Below the pieces are notes generated by a model. That model was given only the letters and a program-made list of their open reading frames with translations. It was not told where the DNA came from and did no database searches. Below, in pieces: positions 44,295-52,355 of a stretch of 64,000 nucleotides of DNA. A program made the position numbers and the translations under genes. Each line of letters begins with the position of its first letter. The stretch's first letter is position 1. Source of the DNA: Bacteroidota bacterium (GTDB taxonomy: Bacteria; Bacteroidota; Bacteroidia; B-17B0; Aurantibacillaceae); contig JABDDQ010000002.1 in assembly GCA_013287545.1 (NCBI GenBank), positions 1 to 64,000 on the forward strand, read 5' to 3'.

Positions 44295-44330
44295 AAAAGA
44301 GCCGTTAATATAAAAGTTAACGGCTCTTTT
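44295..44330 (+). terminator. Rho-independent terminator after the C10 peptidase
   Basis: A perfect 14-bp stem, AAAAGAGCCGTTAA with TTAACGGCTCTTTT around an 8-base loop, ends in TTTT and lies 15 bases after the stop. Its A and T ends allow function in both directions. Confidence 0.88.
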
Positions 44331-44375
44331 GTGCTTTAAAGTGTAGTCCAGTCCAAATTATTTTAGTTGTAGTCC

Positions 44376-44437
44376 TTTTTAACTGGTACAGTGGTACAGT
44401 TTACTATAGTAAACTGTACCACTGTACCAGTTAAAAA
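44376..44437. repeat. Perfect 62-bp palindrome with no loop
   Basis: The two 31-base arms are exact reverse complements meeting at CTA/TAG (center 44406/44407). Each arm holds two adjacent GGTACAGT copies. The ends are T5 on the left and A5 on the right, opposite to the polarity of an intrinsic terminator. It lies between two convergent genes, flanked by a proper terminator on each side. No other copy was seen in the window. Confidence 0.92.
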
Positions 44438-44474
44438 CAAAAAGAGGTAAAACAGTTAACCTGCCTTACCTCTT
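44433..44474 (-). terminator. Terminator of the minus-strand lipoprotein gene
   Basis: On the minus strand AAGAGGTAA (44474 to 44466) pairs with TTACCTCTT (44450 to 44442) around a 15-base loop, followed by TTTGTTTTT. It starts 22 bases after the stop of the 44497 gene. Confidence 0.75.
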
Positions 44475-44496
44475 AGTTTGTTTAATATCAACTATT

Positions 44497-45369
44497 TTAT
44501 TTTAGGATAATATTATAAATGTTACCGTTAATGGTTACGGTAGCTAAATCATCGCAAGCACCGGTACCAAAGTTAACATAACGGGTAGGTTTGCTGCCGG
44601 GGGTAAAATCTAACTCGCCGGCTACAAAAAATTTACGGTAGCCTATGCAATTAAAGTTTCTTATTAACCAGCTTGCCTCTGATACACTTGCGGTAAAACT
44701 TTCGCCATTAGCCGATGTACCACTTGCCGTACCAAAAATGGCAATTTGTGCCTGCGCCCAATCTATCGGTTGGTTATTAGGGCGTTCGCCCGCTAAAAGT
44801 ACTTTGGTTTTATTAGTAGTCCAGATTATGGTTTTACCGTTAGATTTAGTAATAGTCATACTCGCAACAATGCTCCAGGTAAGATTACCATTGGTTATAT
44901 GTCCTAAATTTTTAATGGTTTTGCTGGCAATGTTTATGCTGTTACCATCAACCACATAATTATTGGTTGAAACATTAATTACATTAGCCGAATCGCGGTA
45001 ATGTTTGCCTGCTGTATAAATATATTGCAGGATACCGCTACGTGTACGGCCATCTAAACCTGTGCAGCCTGTACCAAAGTTTACAATAAGCGTATCGTTA
45101 TCGGTACTATTTAGCGTATCAAATGTTAGGGTAGCACAGGTTGCATAAATGCTTTCTTGTGTTTGAGAAAGCTTGTATGTGCTCATATTGCCATAAGAAG
45201 CCTGCTCACCAATGTTTACTATATCGTTAGAATGGGTTTCGGCTTGTGTGTGGTCTTCTGCCGCACTGGTATCACTATCTACGGCTTCTTTTTTCTTACA
45301 AGATGAAAAAATTAAACCTGCCGATAGGGTTGCCAAAGCAAGTGATGTTATGATTGTTTTTTTAGTCAT
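44497..45369 (-). CDS. Lipoprotein of unknown function
   Basis: I do not recognise this 290-residue protein. It has a lipoprotein signal (ATLSAGLIFSSC, Cys23) and a lysine- and acid-rich linker. A largely beta-strand domain follows, with two similar FGTGC/FGTGAC elements (VNFGTGCTGLDGRTRSGILQY and YVNFGTGACDDLATV), suggesting an internal duplication. Similar lipoproteins are common in Bacteroidota but uncharacterised. It lies 67 bases downstream of the acyltransferase gene and ends in a clear terminator. Confidence 0.72.
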   Translation of the reverse strand: MTKKTIITSLALATLSAGLIFSSCKKKEAVDSDTSAAEDHTQAETHSNDIVNIGEQASYGNMSTYKLSQTQESIYATCATLTFDTLNSTDNDTLIVNFGTGCTGLDGRTRSGILQYIYTAGKHYRDSANVINVSTNNYVVDGNSINIASKTIKNLGHITNGNLTWSIVASMTITKSNGKTIIWTTNKTKVLLAGERPNNQPIDWAQAQIAIFGTASGTSANGESFTASVSEASWLIRNFNCIGYRKFFVAGELDFTPGSKPTRYVNFGTGACDDLATVTINGNIYNIILK

Positions 45370-45436
45370 GTATGATTCGTTTAATAATAAGATGCTTTAT
45401 TTACAAGAAGGTTTAATTTAAAAATACTAAAAAAAA

Positions 45437-46756
45437 CTATTGGTTTATAAAATTAACAATTTGCTGGCGTTGCTGTTGCAAGCTTTTAAATAGAGAGGCA
45501 TCTGTTTTTTTAATGTTGTTTAAGCGCAATGCCCCTAACATTTTCTTTTTAAAGGGCGAGTACGATAAACCTATGCGCCCAAATGCTGCTTTAATAATTG
45601 TGTAAATAAGCAGCACACACCAGCTTTTTGTAAGTAACCCAATAACAAGCAATTCTATCAAAAAAGTAACCATCCAAATAAAAGTACCCACACCAAAATT
45701 TACCGCCGCGTGAAACTCAATATCCTTACAGGTTTTATCAGCAATGCGCTTACCATAGTAGTATGGAATAAAATTTAAAAACTTGCCTATGGCATAAACA
45801 GGGAAACCGACTACCAACAATATAAAATTAAAAACAGTAAGTAAGTTTTTACTATCTGCACTATAAATTAAATGGTCTCTTAACCCTAATTGATGTAGTT
45901 GCTCAGTATAAATAGCCACCTGTGTTCTAAAGCTCGCCATTTTTTCGGGCTGACTTGCAGTAAGGCTGTTTAGTTTGGCAATTATAAACTCCCAATATTG
46001 TTGCTGGTGTTCTAAGTTATTATAGTTTAAATGCTGCTCGGCTATATATTGCTTTTTTAAGATGGGTTGCAGTTGTTCTATCACCACATCATTTTCTTTA
46101 TTGAGTAAAGATGGTACTAAAGGTTTCATCCGCTCTTCAATTAAGGTGGTTAGTTTAATAATGGTTTGAGCGGGTTGCTTTACATAATCATCATAAAAAT
46201 CTTTTACTAAAATGGGCTCGCCTATATGGTAATAAACATCACCACGAAATTTAGAGGGGGTAGAATAATTTACACCAATGGGCAATATTTTTAAATCTTG
46301 ATGGCCGCCTTGTTCTAAATAACTAAAGGCCATTTTAGCCGTGCCTTTTTGTATAGATTGTAAACGCCTCTCCTGCAAGCTAATGCCTTCGGCCAACACA
46401 ATTATTTTTTGGCGTTTATTCAGTAGATCGTACACCACTTTAAACGAATCTAAATTCTTTTTAACGCTGCCATGCCCTCCTCCATCGCGTAAACGATAAA
46501 TGGGCACAATGCCAATGGCTTTTAGTATAGTAGTAATTAAGCCGGGTTTAAAAGCATCGCCACGAGCCATATAGTAAGTACGAGGACGAAACAAAGCAGC
46601 TGAAATTGCAATAGTATCCATAAACGAGTTAGGATGGTTCATGGTAACCAGCATGGGGGTCGACACACGAATTCTATCTGCATTTTTTACATGCATGCGC
46701 TTAAAAAATGTACGGAAAAAGAAGTAAAGTTTATTTCTTAGATAGTACCAAAACAT
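45437..46756 (-). CDS. PlsC-like lysophospholipid acyltransferase
   Basis: The 439-residue protein has the glycerolipid acyltransferase motifs: NHPNSFMD (residues 40-47, catalytic His and Asp), MARGDAFK, LAEGISLQERRLQSI and a third motif IGVNYSTP. The C-terminal part has several membrane segments (FNFILLVVGFPVYAIGKF, GTFIWMVTFLIELLVIGLLT). It probably acylates lysophosphatidate or another glycerolipid at the inner membrane. Unusually for this genome it has a full Shine-Dalgarno sequence. Confidence 0.88.
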   Translation of the reverse strand: MFWYYLRNKLYFFFRTFFKRMHVKNADRIRVSTPMLVTMNHPNSFMDTIAISAALFRPRTYYMARGDAFKPGLITTILKAIGIVPIYRLRDGGGHGSVKKNLDSFKVVYDLLNKRQKIIVLAEGISLQERRLQSIQKGTAKMAFSYLEQGGHQDLKILPIGVNYSTPSKFRGDVYYHIGEPILVKDFYDDYVKQPAQTIIKLTTLIEERMKPLVPSLLNKENDVVIEQLQPILKKQYIAEQHLNYNNLEHQQQYWEFIIAKLNSLTASQPEKMASFRTQVAIYTEQLHQLGLRDHLIYSADSKNLLTVFNFILLVVGFPVYAIGKFLNFIPYYYGKRIADKTCKDIEFHAAVNFGVGTFIWMVTFLIELLVIGLLTKSWCVLLIYTIIKAAFGRIGLSYSPFKKKMLGALRLNNIKKTDASLFKSLQQQRQQIVNFINQ

Positions 46757-46766
46757 AGTTATTAGC

Positions 46767-46773
46767 CCTCCTT
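46767..46773 (-). promoter_or_regulatory. Full Shine-Dalgarno sequence AAGGAGG before the acyltransferase
   Basis: On the minus strand AAGGAGG lies 10 bases before the ATG at 46756. Such sequences are rare in Bacteroidota and none of the other starts I inspected here has one. Confidence 0.6.
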
Positions 46774-46831
46774 ATAAAATAAGAACCACTGTAAAACTAA
46801 GTATAATTTCTGTTTTAACTAAAATGCCTTG

Positions 46832-46922
46832 TTGTCATTTCGACCGCAGGGAGAAATCTGTATTTGCAAACAATCAAATCCCAAATACAGATTTCTCAGT
46901 CGTACCTCTTTCGAAATGACAA
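46832..46922. repeat. 91-bp dispersed imperfect palindrome, copy 2
   Basis: This copy matches the one at 36522 in 89 of 91 positions (changes in the central loop and the right internal loop), in the same orientation. Both paired stems are unchanged. It lies 27 bases beyond the stop codon of the minus-strand aldo/keto reductase gene, the same placement relative to a minus-strand 3' end as copy 1. Confidence 0.88.
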
Positions 46923-46949
46923 AGCAAGATTGTTATATAAAAACACTAA

Positions 46950-47936
46950 CTAAAAAGCAGGCGCAACGGGTTTATTACCCACAGCAGCTTCAATGCGCTC
47001 CATTACTTCAGCAGTAAGCATTGGCACTATATCAAGGGCTTTCAGGTTATCTTCTAACTGCTCGGTTTTAGATGCTCCTAAAATAGCTGTACTAACATTT
47101 GGGTTTTTCAACACCCATGCAATAGATAAACGGTTTAAACTTACCCCTAAATCATCGGCTACTTTTTTAAGTGCTTTTACTTTTTCGTGTTTCCACTTAT
47201 TAGCATCACCTACAATGTTTTCTTTAAGCCACTCCATACCGGGGCGGTCAATTCGGGTTCCTTCAGGTGTTTTATCAATGTACTTTCCACTCAAAAGCCC
47301 TGATGCCAATGGCGACCAAATGGTTGTGCCCAAGCCAATTTCTTTATATAGTTTGCTGTACTCTACTTCAAATTTATCGCGGTGCAATAGGTTATACTGT
47401 GGTTGCTCCATAGTAGGAGGCGTTAAGTTATATTGGCGGGCAACACTATAAGCTTCCATAATTTCTACCCCGCTCCACTCACTGGTACCCCAATAAAGTA
47501 CTTTGCCCTGCTGAATTAAATCGTGCATAGCACGTACGGTTTCTTCAATAGGTGTGTTTTTATCAGGACGATGACAGAAATATAAATCTAAATAATCAAC
47601 CTGTAAACGTTTAAGTGCCCCGTGGCAAGCCTCTATAATGTGTTTACGGTTTAAACCTATTTGCGTAGGTAATTTACCTCCCCAAAAAACTTTGCTCGAT
47701 ACGGTATAAGTGCTTCTGTCCCACTTAAACTTTTTCAAAATTTCACCCATCACTATTTCCGATTGCCCGCTTGCGTATACTTCTGCGTTATCAAAAAAAT
47801 TAACTCCATTATCGTAGGCAAGTTTCATGCATTGCTCTGCCATAGTATTATTTACTTGTGCGCCAAACGTTACCCAACTCCCAAAAGAAAGCGCACTAAC
47901 CTGCAAACCCGATTTTCCTAAACGACGATATTCCAT
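46950..47936 (-). CDS. Aldo/keto reductase (Kv-beta-like)
   Basis: The 328-residue NADPH-dependent oxidoreductase has the TIM-barrel AKR signatures YRRLGKSGLQVSALSFGSWVTFG, GVNFFDNAEVYASGQSE (Asp49, Tyr54), SSKVFWGG (Lys82) and DYLDLYFCHRPD (His). The sequence is closest in style to Kv channel beta-subunit-like and YghZ-type reductases. The substrate is unknown; aldehydes such as methylglyoxal are common. A TATCTTTG promoter box is found upstream and a 91-bp hairpin element downstream. Confidence 0.92.
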   Translation of the reverse strand: MEYRRLGKSGLQVSALSFGSWVTFGAQVNNTMAEQCMKLAYDNGVNFFDNAEVYASGQSEIVMGEILKKFKWDRSTYTVSSKVFWGGKLPTQIGLNRKHIIEACHGALKRLQVDYLDLYFCHRPDKNTPIEETVRAMHDLIQQGKVLYWGTSEWSGVEIMEAYSVARQYNLTPPTMEQPQYNLLHRDKFEVEYSKLYKEIGLGTTIWSPLASGLLSGKYIDKTPEGTRIDRPGMEWLKENIVGDANKWKHEKVKALKKVADDLGVSLNRLSIAWVLKNPNVSTAILGASKTEQLEDNLKALDIVPMLTAEVMERIEAAVGNKPVAPAF

Positions 47937-47953
47937 CTCTGCTAATTTTTCGG

Positions 47954-47961
47954 CAAAGATA
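47954..47961 (-). promoter_or_regulatory. Candidate -7 box (TATCTTTG) for aldo/keto reductase
   Basis: TATCTTTG on the minus strand (47961 to 47954) lies 17 bases before the ATG at 47936. The -33 region is weak. Confidence 0.45.
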
Positions 47962-48012
47962 ACTGATTATAAGGCTTTGAGAATTAATGATACGTTAAAT
48001 TCTGTTTAGAAT

Positions 48013-48420
48013 TTACTTGAATTTAAAAAAGAAATAAACTACAGCGGCCCATTCTTTTTTTACACCGCTTGCGTAACCAATGGTCATGTGACCTTTATCT
48101 TCAACCGTACCATTACCGGTTATATAACCTATGGTCATGTGACCTCTATCTTCAATAGTACCATTATTGGTTACGTAACCTACCGTGCTATGTCCTTTAT
48201 CTTCAATAGTGCCGTTACCGGTTATATAACCTATGGTCATGTGCCCTTTATCTTCAATAGTACCATTACTGGTTATATAACCTGCCGTCATATGTCCACT
48301 ATCTTCAATAGTGCCATTGCTGTTTATGTAGCCCGATGTCATATGCCCCCTGTCTTCAATAGTTTGAGCTGACAAAGCATTTGTAAAAAATAAAGCTGTA
48401 ATAGCAAGTAGTTTTTTCAT
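48013..48420 (-). CDS. Secreted protein made of six 17-residue GTIEDxGHMTxGYI repeats
   Basis: The 135-residue protein has a signal peptide (MKKLLAITALFFTNALSAQ) and then six tandem 17-residue units of the form TIEDKGHMTIGYITGNG, ending in a short hydrophobic tail AVVYFFFKFK. Invariant or nearly invariant positions are E, D, G, H, G and Y. The pattern predicts a repetitive beta-hairpin or beta-solenoid structure. I know similar repeats from Bacteroidota proteins but no function. The DNA units are 51 bp. It is divergent from the glycosyltransferase gene. Confidence 0.8.
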   Translation of the reverse strand: MKKLLAITALFFTNALSAQTIEDRGHMTSGYINSNGTIEDSGHMTAGYITSNGTIEDKGHMTIGYITGNGTIEDKGHSTVGYVTNNGTIEDRGHMTIGYITGNGTVEDKGHMTIGYASGVKKEWAAVVYFFFKFK

Positions 48421-48465
48421 GGGTATATTTTTTTAATAGTTTAAAGTTAAACAAACAATTCGTTT

Positions 48466-48473
48466 TATCTTCG
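48466..48473 (+). promoter_or_regulatory. Candidate -7 box (TATCTTCG) immediately before the glycosyltransferase
   Basis: TATCTTCGC ends six bases before the GTG start at 48480, so transcription would start at about the initiation codon. The -33 region is weak. Confidence 0.45.
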
Positions 48474-48479
48474 CAGGGC

Positions 48480-49628
48480 GTGATAAAAAAATGTAAAATA
48501 TTTATAATTGGTCCGGGTTATCCATTGCGAGGCGGCTTGGCTACTTTTGATGAATTGTTTTGCAAATCGTTATGCGATGAAGGGCACGATGCTCAAATAA
48601 TTTCTTACTCGTTACAGTACCCTAACTTTTTGTTTCCCGGTTCAACCCAGTTTGATACCAGCGGCATTGCACCAAAGGGGTTAAAAATTCATACACTCAT
48701 AAACTCGGTAAACCCATTTAACTGGCTAAAAACAGCTCGTTTTATTAGAAGAGAGAAACCCGATTTTTTGGTAGTCCGTTTTTGGATACCGTTTATGGGG
48801 CCTGCCTTAGGTACCATTTGTCGCTTACTAAACAAAAAGCAAACCAAAGTAATTGCCATAACCGATAATGTTATTCCGCACGAAAAGCGAATTGGCGATA
48901 CTGCCTTTACCCGCTACTTTATAAAATCGTGTCAGGGTTTTGTAACAATGAGCAAAGCCGTAATGGCAGATTTAAACACCTTTACAGCAACTCCGTATAA
49001 AAAATTTTTGTTACACCCGCTATATACTGCCTTTGGTGAAAAGTTGGATAAACTGGAAGCCAGAAAAAAATTAAACATATCGTTAACCGATAAAACAGTT
49101 TTGTTTTTCGGGTTGATTCGTCAGTACAAGGGTTTAGATTTATTGTTAGAAGCTATGGCAGATGCCCGTATTAAAGCCATGAATATAAAGCTACTTGTAG
49201 CAGGTGAGTTTTACGAAGATAAAAAAGCATACACCGATATTATTGAGAAGCATAACCTACAAAACAACATAGTTTTATACGATGCTTTTATAGCTAACGA
49301 GGAAGTAAAAACGTATTTCTCTGCTGCTGATTTATTGGCCCTGCCCTACAAACACGCCACCCAAAGCGGGGTTACGCAAGTTGCTTTTCATTTTGAAAAA
49401 CCAACCATTGTTACCAATGTAGGTGGCTTATCTGAAATTATACCCGATAAAGTTTGTGGCTACGTGGTAGACTCTAACCCTACTGCCATTGCCGATGCTA
49501 TGATAGACTATTTTGAGAATAGCCGCGAAGCAGCTATGACGGCTGCCATGCACGAAGAAAAAAAGAAATACGATTGGAGTATTTTTTCGAACCATATTGT
49601 AAACCTATATCAAGAAATTGTAAAATGA
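48480..49628 (+). CDS. Glycosyltransferase family 4 protein
   Basis: The 382-residue GT-B enzyme transfers a sugar from an activated donor. The N-terminal Rossmann domain begins IFIIGPGYPLRGGLATFDELF (acceptor-side glycine loop). The C-terminal donor domain has LFFGLIRQYKGLDLLLEAM and the acidic EX7E-like region LALPYKHATQSGVTQVAFHFEKPTIVTNVGG. The only suitable start is GTG. Its stop overlaps the GHMP kinase ATG (ATGA), so the two act together, probably in surface polysaccharide or heptose-containing glycan synthesis. Confidence 0.9.
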   Translation: MIKKCKIFIIGPGYPLRGGLATFDELFCKSLCDEGHDAQIISYSLQYPNFLFPGSTQFDTSGIAPKGLKIHTLINSVNPFNWLKTARFIRREKPDFLVVRFWIPFMGPALGTICRLLNKKQTKVIAITDNVIPHEKRIGDTAFTRYFIKSCQGFVTMSKAVMADLNTFTATPYKKFLLHPLYTAFGEKLDKLEARKKLNISLTDKTVLFFGLIRQYKGLDLLLEAMADARIKAMNIKLLVAGEFYEDKKAYTDIIEKHNLQNNIVLYDAFIANEEVKTYFSAADLLALPYKHATQSGVTQVAFHFEKPTIVTNVGGLSEIIPDKVCGYVVDSNPTAIADAMIDYFENSREAAMTAAMHEEKKKYDWSIFSNHIVNLYQEIVK

Positions 49629-50650
49629 TTATAAGAAGTAAAGCCCCCTTACGCATAGGATTGGCAGGTGGTGGCACCGATGTATCTCCTTACTCAGACA
49701 TTTACGGTGGCGCTATTTTAAACGCTACTATTGATTTATACGCCTACGCATCGTTAGAGCCTTTAACCAACAACAAAATAGAGTTTTGCATTGATGGAAC
49801 TGATAAGTGCATCATATTAGATTCGGCTAAAGAATTAAAACTGGTTGAAGGCTTCGAATTATTTATTGGCGTATATAACCGTGTTATAAAGCAATTTAAT
49901 TTACCGGCTCAATCTTTCAGGCTAACATCCTATATAGAAGCTCCACAAGGTAGCGGCTTGGGTACATCATCAACCATTGTGGTTTCTTTATTAGGTGCTT
50001 TTGTTGAGTGGTTAAAACTGCCTTTAGGTCAGTATGATATTGCGCATTTAGCTTACGAAATTGAGCGTATAGATTTAAACATGAGCGGTGGCAAGCAAGA
50101 CCAATACGCGGCAACTTTTGGAGGCATTAATTTTATCGAATTCCTATCAAACGACCGTGTAATTGTAAACCCACTACACTTAAAAAACGAAATTTTATAC
50201 GAGCTTGAATTTAACCTGCTATTATATTTTACGGCTACACAACGCTTATCGGCTACCATTATAAATGAGCAGGTACAAAACGTAAAAGATAAAAACGAAA
50301 AATCGGTAGATGCTATGCACAACCTAAAAGAGCAGGCTCACCAAATGAAAGATAGTTTGTTACGCGGTGAGCTTACCAAAATTGGTGAAATACTACATTT
50401 CGGTTGGCAAAACAAAAAGCAAATGGCGGCATCTATTTCTAACAATTTAATAGATAGCATTTACGAAACAGCCCTAAAACACGGTGCCAGTGGCGGCAAA
50501 ATATCGGGTGCAGGTGGTGGTGGTTTTATGTTTTTCTTTTGTCCGGGCATAACAAAAATTAAAGTGGCTCGTGCTATTGAAAGTTTAGGCGGTAAGGTGC
50601 AACCTTTTAAGTTTACCCAGCAAGGCTTAACCACCTGGACAACTAAGTAA
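49625..50650 (+). CDS. GHMP-family sugar kinase (HddA-like)
   Basis: The 341-residue kinase has the GHMP motifs: RSKAPLRIGLAGGGTDVSPY at the N-terminus, the ATP loop EAPQGSGLGTSSTIVVSL and the C-terminal GGKISGAGGGGFMFFFC. The pattern resembles D-glycero-D-manno-heptose 7-phosphate kinases, and related fucose or mannoheptose kinases; the exact sugar is uncertain. Start ATG 49625 overlaps the glycosyltransferase stop. Its stop overlaps the convergent DNA-repair gene by eight bases. Confidence 0.88.
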   Translation: MIIRSKAPLRIGLAGGGTDVSPYSDIYGGAILNATIDLYAYASLEPLTNNKIEFCIDGTDKCIILDSAKELKLVEGFELFIGVYNRVIKQFNLPAQSFRLTSYIEAPQGSGLGTSSTIVVSLLGAFVEWLKLPLGQYDIAHLAYEIERIDLNMSGGKQDQYAATFGGINFIEFLSNDRVIVNPLHLKNEILYELEFNLLLYFTATQRLSATIINEQVQNVKDKNEKSVDAMHNLKEQAHQMKDSLLRGELTKIGEILHFGWQNKKQMAASISNNLIDSIYETALKHGASGGKISGAGGGGFMFFFCPGITKIKVARAIESLGGKVQPFKFTQQGLTTWTTK

Positions 50651-51071
50651 TTTCCCAATCTTCTATCTCTCCTTCAACCACTTTAAAAAAGGGGTGTACT
50701 TCTATTTTTTTTAACGGGTTAACTTCCAAATACTTTTGTTTATCCCTAACCTTTAATTTATTCAGCAAATGTGCTTTTTCGTAATCTAACTGTCCTTGAG
50801 TTACCTTAATGCTACACTTTTTAAAACCCCAATTAATTTTTTCTTTACTAAAATTATAACCTCTATTTAAAGCTTCGGTATAAACGCTTGCCAAGTAACA
50901 ATTAATGCCATCGGTTGGGCTTTTCAGTTTTTTAAACCTATTAAGCTGAGGATGGTTTTTATAACCCTTAGTTTTCCCTTCTAAAACATGCTTTGCTAAA
51001 AGGGTTTCTCTCCATAAGGCAACTAAACCTTTTGCATCAAGATACTTGGGGTGTACCGACCATATTCTCAT
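50643..51071 (-). CDS. Pyrimidine dimer DNA glycosylase/endonuclease V family protein
   Basis: The 142-residue protein begins MRIWSVHPKYLDAKGLVALWRETLLAKHVLEGK and continues GYKNHPQLNRFK, the hallmark of the T4 endonuclease V-like family (PF03013). T4 DenV removes UV-induced pyrimidine dimers; activity of cellular family members of this type is mostly untested. It stands alone on the minus strand, overlapping the convergent kinase end. Confidence 0.87.
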   Translation of the reverse strand: MRIWSVHPKYLDAKGLVALWRETLLAKHVLEGKTKGYKNHPQLNRFKKLKSPTDGINCYLASVYTEALNRGYNFSKEKINWGFKKCSIKVTQGQLDYEKAHLLNKLKVRDKQKYLEVNPLKKIEVHPFFKVVEGEIEDWEIT

Positions 51072-51283
51072 TTACTGTTATTACTGATAACGGAACCAAA
51101 ATAAGTAAACTTTTCTAAATAGTGTCATTGCTAATAGTTGGTAGTAATTTTTGATATAATCTTAGATAAAAAAGCATTAGCGTTATACAGTAACCGATAG
51201 AACCCCTGTATTTGCAGGCTTATTAGTAACTAATAACAATTAAGTTATTAGACAAAAAACTACCAATAGTTGAGGTTATTTAG

Positions 51284-51291
51284 TACTTTTG
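51284..51291 (+). promoter_or_regulatory. Candidate -7 box (TACTTTTG) before the patatin gene
   Basis: TACTTTTG matches the -7 element and lies six bases before the TTG codon at 51298, so a leaderless message is possible. The rest of the 217-base gap upstream (51072-51283) shows no gene; it holds a spaced inverted pair TTGGTAGT and ACTACCAA. Confidence 0.45.
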
Positions 51292-51297
51292 ACTCTA

Positions 51298-52329
51298 TTG
51301 GAAACACAAACTACAAATAAACACGTTGCCCTTGCCTTACAAGGAGGCGGTGCACACGGAGCTTTTACCTGGGGGGTTTTAGACCGCCTGTTAGAAGAAG
51401 AAAACATTGTTGCTGATGCCATGTGTGGTACCAGTGCCGGAGCAATTAATGCGGTGGTTTGCGCCTATGGCCTGCATAAAGGCGGACCCACAAAAGCGAA
51501 AGAATTACTGGAAAAATTATGGAGAAAACTATCTAATTCGGGTGGATTTAAGCCGTCTGCTTTTGATAAATATTGGAGCAATGGCGACATTTATAACTCA
51601 CCGGGTTATATTTTGTTTAACACCATGTCACAGTTTATGTCTCCTTACAATTTTAATCCTTTAAATTATAATCCGCTAAAGGATATTCTGAACGATTTAG
51701 TTGATTTTGAAGATCTACACCATTACAAAGGCAAAAAAATATTTATTTGCGCAACTAACGTAAAAACTAACCGAGCTAAAATTTTTACCAATAAAGAAAT
51801 TACGGTTGATGCTGTATTGGCTTCAGCCTGCTTACCGTTTTTGTTTCAGGCAGTAGAAGTAAATGGTGAATATTATTGGGATGGCGGTTATATGGGTAAC
51901 CCCCCTATTTTCCCTATGATAACAAATACCAACTTGCACGATATTGTATTGGTTAAAATTAACTCTATCAACATAAAATCGGTACCAACTACCGCACGCG
52001 ATATAGCAGACCGTATAAACGAGATAAGCTTTAACAGCTCGCTTATAAATGAAATGAAGCTTATACACTACCGTAACGAATTATTACGCAACGGTATTTT
52101 AAAAACAGATGATAAAGTAAACCGAGAAATTTTTATTCACACTATTTCAGGTTACGATACATTAGGGCAAATGCACTATTCGAGCAAAATGAACACCTCA
52201 TGGGAGTTCTTATTAAGCCTTAAGCAAAAAGGGCGCGAAACAGCCAATAAATGGCTTCAAAACGAGTTTAAACTGGTCGGAGCAAAATCTACCTTCGATG
52301 TAGAGGAGCATTTCTTTGAAAAGTTCTAA
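51298..52329 (+). CDS. Patatin-like phospholipase
   Basis: The 343-residue lipid acyl hydrolase has a Ser-Asp dyad: oxyanion loop LQGGGAHGAF, nucleophile Ser46 in CGTSAGAINAVV, and the Asp of WDGGYMGNP. The product is probably a cytoplasmic or membrane-associated phospholipase. No ATG precedes the conserved ALALQGGG strand; TTG at 51298 is preferred because the other TTG (51289) overlaps the promoter box. Close relatives include RssA- and PHB-depolymerase-like proteins, so substrate is uncertain. Confidence 0.9.
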   Translation: METQTTNKHVALALQGGGAHGAFTWGVLDRLLEEENIVADAMCGTSAGAINAVVCAYGLHKGGPTKAKELLEKLWRKLSNSGGFKPSAFDKYWSNGDIYNSPGYILFNTMSQFMSPYNFNPLNYNPLKDILNDLVDFEDLHHYKGKKIFICATNVKTNRAKIFTNKEITVDAVLASACLPFLFQAVEVNGEYYWDGGYMGNPPIFPMITNTNLHDIVLVKINSINIKSVPTTARDIADRINEISFNSSLINEMKLIHYRNELLRNGILKTDDKVNREIFIHTISGYDTLGQMHYSSKMNTSWEFLLSLKQKGRETANKWLQNEFKLVGAKSTFDVEEHFFEKF

Positions 52330-52355
52330 ATTCGCACATTAATTAGCTGATTTTT

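Noticed and set aside
48088..48372. A 94-codon open frame opposite the 17-residue-repeat gene
   Set aside because: Antisense to a real repeat gene with a signal peptide; its pattern merely mirrors the 51-bp unit.
51072..51288. Spaced inverted pair TTGGTAGT...ACTACCAA in the gap before the patatin gene
   Set aside because: Only eight bases pair across more than 100 bases; too weak to claim a structure or mobile-element end.
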